Below, in pieces: positions 55,175 to 64,000 of a stretch of 64,000 bases of DNA. The translations under genes and the position numbers were made by a program. Position 1 is the stretch's first letter. Every line of letters starts with the position of its first letter. Under the pieces are notes generated by a model, which was given only the letters and a program-made list of their open reading frames with translations, ran no database searches and was not told where the DNA came from. The stretch comes from Meghimatium bilineatum (lineage: Eukaryota; Mollusca; Gastropoda; Stylommatophora; Philomycidae), in the NCBI GenBank assembly GCA_034231615.1, contig CM067298.1:1121834-1185833 (forward strand), written 5' to 3'.

Positions 55175-55930
55175 GCTAAACCCTTCATTGCCTTTCAGCA
55201 TCAGGGGTAGAAGAGTTCTCTGGATATGGCCCTCTTGTGTGCTGAGTACATTGTGAAATTTGTTGCCTCTTTTATTTCGGTGGTCCATCATTTTCGTGGT
55301 CGGCCTCTAGGTCTGCCTTCACTGTATCTGTGTAGCATAGTTTACTGTGGTATGTTGTCTGATGGTAGTCTGCTGATGTGTGCAAACCATTTGATCTGTT
55401 AGCTCTTAATATATTCCAAGATTGTGGTGGCGCTGGTTCTTTGTCTAATGTTCTCATTTCTCACTCTGTCTCTTAGCGATATTCCTAGGATTCTGTGTAT
55501 GCATGCCATTTCAGCTGTTCCAAGTTTACATTTGTCTTGTGCTGTCATTGTCCATGTTTGGCTTTGGTAGCACAATTTTGGTATAATAATCGTTTTGATT
55601 ATAGTGTTATTTTGGTGTTTAAATCTACAATTTTGTTTCTGAAGATTGGTGTCATTTGTCCTAGGGCTTAGTATGATTTACTACATCTTTTGTGTATTTC
55701 TTTGCTGCTCTTGCCGTCTGTTATATTGTTTCCTCTAGATATGTGAATTCTGTCACTTGTTTAAGTCTGTTGTTTCCAATATATATATTGAAGTTTTTAA
55801 AGGTTTGCCATGTTGGATGTAATCTGTCTATTTGTCTTTGTAGTTGCTCTTCTGATGATGCTACTAGTGCTTGGTCATCTGCAAATAGCAATTCATTAAA
55901 GTTTTCCTTCAGATCACTGAATTATCCTTT
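55175..55930 (-). mobile_element. LINE-C remnant with RT palm box (minus)
   Basis: On the minus strand: ELLFADDQALVASSEEQLQR, containing the FADD catalytic box (about 55880), then FNIYIGNNRLKQVTEFTY, and after several frame breaks RGRPRKWWTTEIKEATNF and RAISRELFYP. It extends the family seen at 41545-41825 and reads against EFL1. Confidence 0.85.
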
Positions 55931-56111
55931 CGACAATTCGTCAGTTATATACCAAGGGTATATAAAGAGAATTCTATGAGCATTGAATTTGATCAGTAAA
56001 GTGTTAAGCAGAATAACTGAATCTTCTCACATTTACTGGTTAGACATGAGAGAACTAATTACCAATGGAAAATAAATCTTAATTGAACACAAAAAGAGAC
56101 TGTTTATTTGA

Positions 56112-57282
56112 TTCTATTTCTCTTGCTAGCACCACTGTTATATCTCTTGCTAGCACCACTGTTAATTCTCTTGCTAGCACCACTGTTAAATCTCTTGCTA
56201 GCACCACTGTTAAATCTCTTGCTAGCACCACTGTTAAATCTCTTGCTAGCACCACTGTTAAATCTCTTGCTAGCACCACTGTTAAATCTCTTGCTAGCAC
56301 CACTGTTATATCTCTTGCTAGCACCACTGTTATATCTCTTGCTAGCACCACTGTTAAATCTCTTGCTAGCACCACTGTTAAATCTCTTGCTAGCACCACT
56401 GTTAAATCTCTTGCTAGCACCACTGTTAAATCTCTTGCTAGCACCACTGTTATATCTCTTGCTAGCACCACTGTTATATCTCTTGCTAGCACCACTGTTA
56501 TATCTCTTGCTAGCACCACTGTTAAATCTCTTGCTAGCACCACTGTTATATCTCTTGCTAGCACCACTGTTATATCTCTTGCTAGCACCACTGTTATATC
56601 TCTTGCTAGCACCACTGTTATATCTCTTGCTAGCACCACTGTTATATCTCTTGCTAGCACCATTATATCTCTTGCTGCCACCACTGTTATATCTCTTGCT
56701 AGCACCACTGTTATATCTCTTGCTAGCACCACTGTTATATCTCTTGCTGCCACCACTGTTATATCTCTTGCTAGCACCATTATATCTCTTGCCAGCACCA
56801 TTATATCTCTTGCTAGCACCACTGTTATATCTCTTGCTGCCACCACTGTTATATCTCTTGCTAGCACCATTATATCTCTTGCTAGCACCATTATATCTCT
56901 TGCTAGCACCACTGTTATATCTCTTGCTGCCACCACTGTTATATCTCTTGCTAGCACCATTATATCTCTTGCTAGCACCATTATATCTCTTGCTAGCACC
57001 ACTGTTATATCTCTTGCTGCCACCACTGTTATATCTCTTGCTAGCACCACTGTTATATCTCTTGCTAGCACCACTGTTATATCTCTTGCTGCCACCACTG
57101 TTATATCTCTTGCTAGCACCACTGTTATATCTCTTGCTGCCACCACTGTTATATCTCTTGCTAGCACCACTGTTATATCTCTTGCTAGTATCACTGTTAT
57201 ATCTCTTGCTAGCACCACTGTTATATCTCTTGCTAGCCCCGTTATATCTCTTACTAGCACCACTGTTATATCTCTTGAATAG
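56112..57282. repeat. 24/21-bp minisatellite, about 49 copies
   Basis: The unit is tctcttgctagcaccactgt plus tata; a 21-bp form lacks ctg. It is stop-free in four frames (LASTTVIS, LLLAPLLY, ARDITVVL, SKRYNSGA), giving overlapping 400-codon ORFs that are not credible genes. A 90-bp block (two 21-bp and two 24-bp units, marked by gctgccacc) repeats at 56747, 56837, 56927 and 57017. Confidence 0.97.
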
Positions 57283-57384
57283 ACATGCAACATTTTGTGT
57301 TGACATGTTCTGGTCTGTTTCAATATAACAACAGTTTTTGGTTGAGTTTGTCTGTTTTACATGTCACATGAGAATAATTTGTGT

Positions 57385-57482
57385 GTTTGTTGCTGTAATG
57401 TGTCAATGTAAACTTGGTTGTTGCTGTAATGTGTCAGTGTAAACTTGGTTGTTGCTGTAATGTGTCAGTGTAAACTTGGTTA
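57385..57482. repeat. 31-bp repeat, 3 copies
   Basis: The unit is ttgctgtaatgtgtcagtgt plus aaacttggttg. Confidence 0.93.
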
Positions 57483-57521
57483 CTGTTATTGGTTATTAGT
57501 TGATATTGCACTCTGGACTTA

Positions 57522-57600
57522 GATTGGGGTTGGTGCTGAGATTGGGGTTGGTGCTGAGATTGGGTTGGTGATGAGATTGGGGTTGGTGATGAGATTGGTG
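57522..57600. repeat. 18-19 bp repeat, 4 copies
   Basis: Copies of gattggggttggtgctga; G-rich on the + strand. Confidence 0.92.
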
Positions 57601-57745
57601 CCTAGCGAAAGGCAAAAGTGCATGCATACACTGAGGGGCACTTGTGACAAAAATGGACATCTCTTTACTCATGGCACACCCACACAGATACTCAGTCTGT
57701 TCTAGTTTGCTCAAAGTATCAGCATCAGAGCACAATTGCAGTAGC

Positions 57746-57985
57746 TCGGGCCCGAGAGGGGAGCAAAGAATAACACACTGTTTACCTTCCATGCATGTCG
57801 AAAGAGGTGACTAAGGATGACTAAGGAGGTTATGAAATGGAGTTGGCTGTTCCATCACATATAGGGTCAATGATCCAAAGCTATGCTGAAGTTGAATGTG
57901 TCAGGCTGAAGGGTGCAGATATCGCAGCAATGCTGTAAACCATGACACAGCACATTCTATTCTCCGGACTACATCCTGCTGATCT
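57746..57985 (+). mobile_element. SINE-B, second copy
   Basis: Collinear with 13921-14202: cccgagaggggagcaaagaa, gtttaccttccatgcatgtc, gatatcgcagcaatgctgta, ccggactacatcctgct. The GAA tail is missing. Confidence 0.85.
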
Positions 57986-58379
57986 ATTTCTCATGGTTGA
58001 GTTGTATCTTGTCATTAGCAGATCTCATCCGTGCACATCTCTACCAAACTTGTTTACACATATCATATGCTGGGACTGGTCTCAAGATCAGAGTGTCATC
58101 TGTGATGTAAGTCAGAATTTTTCTGCACAAATCAACTTAATGGATGGGTGGGGGGGCACATAGGTGATGCTGTCCACTAGGATGAGGTTCAATCTGGAGC
58201 TGCATTGTAAGACCTCGTGTTCTCTATTTAAGAGAATCAATCTTGGGTCACTGCCTGTGGTATTCCTAACAAATGCAAGAATAGCACTCCAAGTGCTTCA
58301 TTCTAGAAAATTATCAGATCTGCAAATACTGCTAGCTAATCTAAGCAATCAGCAAAAAGTTGCTTTGCAGTGAATACCA
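57986..58379. other. Unique sequence, no gene recognised
   Basis: A 69-codon open frame (58164-58370) has no recognisable relatives. Confidence 0.35.
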
Positions 58380-58530
58380 TCACATTGTGGCATTAATCCC
58401 ATAGGGTTAAATTATACCAAATTGGGGCATTGATCCCAATGGGTTAAATTATACCAAAATGTGGCATTGATCCTAAAGGGTTAAATTATACCAAATTGTG
58501 GCATTGATCCCAAAGGGTTACATTATACCA
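58380..58530. repeat. 37-bp repeat, 4 copies
   Basis: The unit contains ggcattgatcccaaagggtt plus aaattataccaaattgt. Confidence 0.92.
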
Positions 58531-58849
58531 GATTGATATATAGGGCCTACTATTCAAAAACAGCAAACACAACTTTTTTGAAGTTAATTTTATAAAGGAT
58601 ATTCTCCAATTGGACATTATTCAACCTATCGACTGTGTCCACCTGGTCATTAACTTCTGCTTGTGGTTACCTGAACTGTACTCACCTCATGATTTGTGAG
58701 GTCATGAAAGAAGTCAAAGTAAAAAAAGCAATTTTTGGTAATAAGGCATGACATCTTCATGATCTCATGGACATGAACACAATATTCTTTGACCATATTA
58801 TTGAATGTCTATAAAATATTGGCGGTCCTCAAATAAATTCTGTTTAAAT
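58531..58849. other. Unique sequence, no gene recognised
   Basis: May include the left end of the Tc1-like element; no terminal repeat was identified. Confidence 0.35.
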
Positions 58850-59029
58850 TTCAATGCGCAGTTATGGTTCATCTCACTACAGATACATCACCATTGGACG
58901 CTTACAGACTGGACAATCACAAAGTGTAGTGGCCAGACAATTTAATGTGGTTAGATGCACTATTAGTCGCCTTTGGAGCTGATTTCAACAAACTGACTCA
59001 GTGGCAGAACAACAGTGGCAGAAGACCCA

Positions 59030-59185
59030 GAGTCACAACTCCTACTGAAGATCGCTTCATAAGGCTGCGTCACCTGAGGAAGAGTCACAACTCCTACTGA
59101 GGACAGCATCATACGGCTGCATCACCTGAGGAAGAGTCACAACTCCTACTGAAGATCGCTTCATACGGCTGCGTCACCTCAGGAA
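59030..59185. repeat. Triplicated transposase segment
   Basis: agagtcacaactcctactga plus agatcgcttcataaggctgc and gtcacctgaggaa occurs three times, about 57-61 bp apart. It encodes RVTTPTEDRFIRLRHLR. Confidence 0.92.
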
Positions 59186-59621
59186 TCTATTTTCATCTGC
59201 ATCCTCCTCAGTCCACCCAATGCCAGCAGCTCTTTGAATGTCAGATCAAACGGTCAGGAATCAACTGCACGACACTGGTCTTTGGGCTAGAATACCCTAC
59301 ATACGTCCTATTCGTATAGACCGGCATCATCAGACCTGACTACAGCGGTGAACCAGCATCCTCAGTGGACTGTTGGGAATGACTGGAGACAGGTTTGGTT
59401 TAGTGATTAATCATTTTTTGTGCTCCAGCAGTACAATAGAAGGAGAAGAGTTTATCGCAGAGTCCATGAGCTCTACACCCAGAACAGTGTTGATGAGGCT
59501 GCTCCACATGATGGTGGAGGTGTACTGATGTCAGGGGTGATCAACTTCATCGGAAGAAGTGACCTGGTGCAAATTGAAGAACACCTGAATGCCAAACAAT
59601 ACTTTGCTGAAATTGTCCTCA

Positions 59622-59944
59622 ATTACACAGAATTAAGAAACAATGTCATAAGAGAAAGATTGGAAGTCATATTAATTCTACAATACATACAAAAACAACA
59701 GATACAATGTTTTAGTTATTTGGAATGTCATGTGATTCTTTAGTTTATAAAGCATATATGCAGAGAAGAGAAGCAGAAAGAAGAGCCAAGGGTAGACCTA
59801 GAGTATGCTGGATCGACAACATCAAAGAGACATTACACGAACACCAAATAACATTATCTGAAGCTGCCAGAAAAGCGAGAAGAAGAACATTATATCTCCC
59901 TCAACACCCGTAAATGGTAAAAGAGGAAGGAAAGAAGAAGAAGT
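59622..59944 (+). mobile_element. LINE 3' fragment inserted in Tc1, 9-bp target duplication
   Basis: ttgtcctca occurs on both sides (59613-59621 and 59945-59953), joining the Tc1 frame AEIVL... to ...PHFLPILTVCGSIF. The insert encodes RREAERRAKGRPRVCWIDNI and KETLHEHQITLSEAARKARR, a LINE ORF2 C-terminus, and ends in a GAA-rich tail (gaaagaagaagaag). A 5'-truncated retroposition event. Confidence 0.92.
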
Positions 59945-60300
59945 TTGTCCTCACTTCCTTCCAATTTTGACTGTATGTGGGTCTATTTTTCAGCAGGATA
60001 ATGCTGGACTTTATGTGACACAACTCTCCACCCAGTTTATTGCTGACAACAACATCCAGACCATTCTATGGCCAGCCATGTCATCACACATGAACCCCAT
60101 AGAACACTTATGGGATAAACTCAACAGACGCCTTCGTCAACAAGACGTAGCTCCAGCCAATCTCCAACAGTTGTCTCTTGCACTGTTGGAAGAGTGGGCA
60201 GACATTCCAGAACAACAGATCTAAGGACTAATCGGATCCATGTCACAGAGATGTCATTCTCTGATAGAGACCAGAAGAGGCCTCAGTCGCAAAGAATAAA

Positions 60301-60629
60301 ATTCCAAACCAAATATAATGAACATCATTTCATTGTTAAACTCTGAAAGGTTCATCATGCCAAGGTTGAAACATTAATTCCATAAAATATCTTTTTGATA
60401 CACGTTTGAAATTTCCTGTTCATGATGAGTATGGCTGTCACGTATATCGTGGGTACCTCAATGGCCCGTGCCATTGAAGTGGTCAGCAGATATTAGCAAT
60501 CATCCTATTCTCTGCATTGCTAATCTCAATTCTGGAGTAATTCAAAGATAATATCTGATTGAAGAAATTCTTTGTCGGATCATAATATCTATCAAGTGTG
60601 ACCCTTGGGGCTTAGGTGATCATGCTTCT
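60301..60629. other. Unique sequence, no gene recognised
   Basis: Nothing recognised. Confidence 0.35.
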
Positions 60630-60740
60630 CCACAACACCCTGTTTCTTGTGTTGTTGACACGTTCTCCACAACACCATGTCTCTTGTGTTGTTAGCATCT
60701 TCTCCGCAACACCCCATCTCTTGTGTTGTTAATATGTTCA
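60630..60740. repeat. About 46-bp repeat with internal hairpin, 3 copies
   Basis: The unit contains tctccacaacaccatgtctc plus ttgtgttgttagca; acaacac and gtgttgt pair within each unit. Confidence 0.88.
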
Positions 60741-60769
60741 GTCTGTAGCTTTCTGCCATGTTATTGTTG

Positions 60770-60940
60770 CTACTGATTCAGACATTTTTCTCTGTGTCTC
60801 TGCCTCTTGTTCCCTTGTCATTACCTTTGATAGTAAATGTTCAAGCTTGAAATTTCTCATGAGGTGCCCTAGAAATGTGGGCTGCCTGCTTATAATTTTT
60901 GATATAATCTGTTTCTTTACTTCAGCATATCAAAGGAATT
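60770..60940 (-). mobile_element. LINE C-terminal scrap (minus)
   Basis: Minus strand reads EVKKQIISKIISRQPTFLGH and LMRNFKLEHLLSK, like the I.R.R.L.FLGHI.R...LE.L segment of LINE ORF2. Confidence 0.6.
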
Positions 60941-60979
60941 CTAGTTTTCGTAACTGCCTATGTTACCTGTTCAAAATAT

Positions 60980-62985
60980 GCACAGAGTTGACATAGACTA
61001 AACATGGACATAGACTAAACATGGATATAGACTAAGCATGGGCAATCTTCATAGATTAAGCATGGACATAGACTAAACATGGACATAGACTAAGCATGGA
61101 CATAGACTAAGCATGGACATTGACTAATCAATGACAATCTTCATAGATTAAGCATGGACATAGACTAAGCATGGACAATCTTCATAGATTAAGCATGGAC
61201 ATAGACTAAACATGGACATAGACTAAGCATGGACAATCTTCATAGATTAAGCATGGACATAGACTAAACATGGACATAGACTAAGCATGGACATAGAATA
61301 AGCATGGACATAGACTAAGCATGGACAATCTTCATAGATTAAGCATGGACATAGACTAAGCATGGACATAGACTAAGCATGGACAATCTTCATAGATTAA
61401 GCATGGACATAGACTAAACATGGACATAGACTAAGCATGGACAATCTTCATAGATTAAGCATGGACATAGACTAAACATGGACATAGACTAAGCATGGAC
61501 ATAGAATAAGCATGGATATAGAATAAGCATGGATATAGACTAAACATGGACATAGACTAAACATGGACATAGACTAAACATGGACATAGACTAAACATGG
61601 ACAATCTTCATAGACTAAGCATGGACATAGACTAAACATGGACAATCTTCTTAGACTAAGCATGGACATAGACTAAACATGGACAATCTTCTTAGACTAA
61701 GCATGAACATAGACTAAGCATGGACATAGGCTAAACATGGACATAGGCTAAGCATGGACATAGACTAAGCATGGGCAATCATCATAGATTAAGCGTGGAC
61801 ATAGACTACGCATGGACATAGACTAAGCATGGACAATCTTCATAGATTAAGCATGGACATAGACTAAACATGGACATAGACTAAGCATGGACATAGACTA
61901 ATCATGGGCAATCTTCATAGATTAAGCATGGACATAGACTAAGCATGGACAATCTTCATAGATTAAGCATGGACATAGACTAAACATGGACATAGACTAA
62001 GCATGGACAATCCTCATAGATTAAGCATGGACATAGAATAAGCATGGACATAGACTAAACATGGACATAGACTAAGCATGGACAATCTTCATAGATTAAG
62101 CATGGACATAGACTAAGCATGGACATAGACTAAGCATGGACAATCTTCATAGATTAAGCATGGACATAGACTAAACATGGACATAGACTAAACATGGACA
62201 TAGACTAAGCATGGACAATCTTCATAGATTAAGCATGGACATAGACTAAACATGGACATAGACTAAGCATGGACATAGAATAAGCATGGATATAGACTAA
62301 ACATGGACATAGACTAAACATGGACAATCTTCAGATTAAGCATGGACATAGACTAAGCATGGACAATCTTCATAGATTAAGCATGGACATAGACTAAACA
62401 TGGACATAGACTAAGCATGGACATAGACTAATCATGGACAATCTTCATAGATTAAGCATGGACATAGACTAAGCATGGACATAGACTAACATAGACAATC
62501 TTCATAGATTAAGCATGGACATAGACTAAGCATGGACATGAATAAAGCATGGATATAGTCTAAACATGGACAATGTTCATAGACTAAGCATGGACATAGA
62601 CTAAACATGGACATAGACTAAACATGGACAATCTTCATAGACTAAGCATGGACATAGACTAAACATGGACAATCTTCTTAGACTATGCATGGACATAGAC
62701 TAAACATGGACAATCTTCTTAGACTAAGCATGTACATAGACTAAGCATGGACAATCTTCTTAGACTAAACATGGACATATGCTAAACATGGACATAGACT
62801 AAGCATGGACAATCTTCTTAGACTAAACATGGACATAGACTAAACATGGACATAGACTAAGCATGGACATATACTAAACATGGACATAGACTAAACATGG
62901 ACAATCTTCATAGACTAAACATGGACATAGACTAAACATGGACATAGACTAAACATGGACATAGACTAAACATGGACAATACTTT
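60980..62985. repeat. 17-bp based array with composite units, about 2 kb
   Basis: The basic unit is catggacatagactaag/a (17 bp). A longer unit gcatggacaatcttcatag plus atta occurs every two to four basic units, giving a ~57-75 bp higher-order pattern. Variants include ttcttagac, agaataagc and a few gatatag. Confidence 0.96.
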
Positions 62986-63074
62986 GAAAACATTTCTATT
63001 CTTTCCTCTATCTCAGTGTTAGTATCTTAACAAATAATAGTACAGGCATACACAGATAATAATAATGGTATTTC

Positions 63075-63945
63075 TGAGCACAGGCTCATTTTCACCACTA
63101 TAACACAGGCACAATATGTCAAACATTTATCACTATAACACAGGCACAATATGTCAAACATTTATCACTATAACACAGGCACAATATGTCAAACATTTAT
63201 CACTATAACACAGGCACAATATGTCAAACATTTATCACTATAACACAGGCACAACATGTCAAACATTTATCACTATAACACAGACACAACATGTCAAACA
63301 TTTATCACTATAACACAGGCACAATATGTCAAACATTTATCACTATAACACAGACACAACATGTCAAACATTTATCACTATAACACAGACAGACACAACA
63401 TGTCAAACATTTATCACTATAACACAGACAGACACAACATGTCAAACATTTATCACTATAACACAGACACAACATGTCAAACATTTATCACTATAACACA
63501 GACAGACACAACATGTCAAACATTTATCACTATAACACAGACACAACATGTCAAACATTTATCACTATAACACAGACACAACATGTCAAACATTCACCAC
63601 TATAACACAGACAGACACAACATGTCAAACATTTATCACTATAACACAGACACAACATTTCAAACAGTCACCACTATAACACAGACACAACATTTCAAAC
63701 AGTCACCACTATAACACAGACACAACATTTCAAACAGTCACCACTATAACACAGACAGACACAACATGTCAAACATTCACCACTATAACACAGACACAAC
63801 ATTTCAAACATTCACCACTATAACACAGACAGACACAACATGTCAAACATTTATCACTATAACACAGACAGACACAACATGTCAAACATTTATCACTATA
63901 ACACAGACAGACACAACATGTCAAACATTTATCACTATAACAAAC
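63075..63945. repeat. 35/39-bp minisatellite, about 24 copies
   Basis: The unit is atcactataacacaggcaca plus atatgtcaaacattt. The left copies have ggcacaatatg, the right ones gacacaacatg, and some carry an extra agac (39 bp). Confidence 0.96.
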
Positions 63946-64000
63946 ATCTTTATACCATATCGGCCAATAAACACCAGTTCCGCTGCTAGAACTAGTCAGA

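Larger units (their letters stand above)
58850..60300 (+). mobile_element. Broken Tc1-like transposon
   Basis: Transposase remnants in shifting frames. An N-terminal DNA-binding region (ARQFNVVRCTISRLW-like, about 58930-58980) comes first. The linker GRRPRVTTPTEDRFIRLRHL follows. DQTVRNQLHDTGLWARIPYI is near 59240. The C-terminal half (59967-60222) reads FQQDNAGLYVTQLSTQF, with D of the QDNA motif, then LWPAMSSHMNPIEHLWDKLN, where the E of NPIEHLWD is the last catalytic residue. A LINE tail splits it at 59622-59944, and a coding segment is triplicated at 59030-59185. Clearly inactive. Confidence 0.9.

Noticed and set aside
56079-57328. Four overlapping ORFs of about 400 codons
   Set aside because: All are shadows of a 24-bp repeat; no start context, conservation or domain favours one.

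Overview
This is animal nuclear DNA, AT-rich, with spliced genes, non-LTR retrotransposons, Tc1/mariner and piggyBac-like transposons, tRNA-derived SINEs and an extreme load of minisatellites. The species cannot be fixed from the sequence. The element mix fits a lophotrochozoan or other invertebrate, possibly a mollusc, but that is inference.

One host gene explains nearly all the real coding sequence. Fifteen exons on the + strand (393 to 54496) join in frame into the last 923 residues and stop codon of EFL1 (elongation factor-like GTPase 1). EFL1 is the EF-2-related GTPase that works with SBDS to evict eIF6 from the cytoplasmic pre-60S ribosome. The 5' exons, which carry the G1-G4 motifs, lie upstream of the window. 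Every splice phase matches and no exon is broken, so the gene looks functional although about 95% of its span is intron.

All 14 complete introns, and the partial one at the left edge, hold at least one tandem array (units of about 16-61 bp). The largest is 24.9-30.4 kb: about 141 copies of a 39-bp unit seeded by the 3' end of exon e10 plus its own 5' splice site. Two smaller cases of the same event, a duplicated exon end plus donor, follow e6 and e12. The introns also hold LINE remnants (1.0-3.0, 9.5-11.0, 22.1-23.4, 41.5-42.3, 50.2-51.5 kb), SINEs (12.6-14.2, 21.4, 40.3, 52.3 kb), mariner copies (32.6-33.8 and 38.5-39.3 kb) and a piggyBac-like element carrying a nested LINE (49.9-52.0 kb).

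Downstream of EFL1 (54.5-64 kb) are a MITE, an antisense LINE remnant, a 24-bp array open in most frames (56.1-57.3 kb), a SINE copy, a broken Tc1-like transposon with a LINE tail inserted in it (58.85-60.3 kb), another LINE scrap and two large arrays to the window end. No second host gene was recognised.
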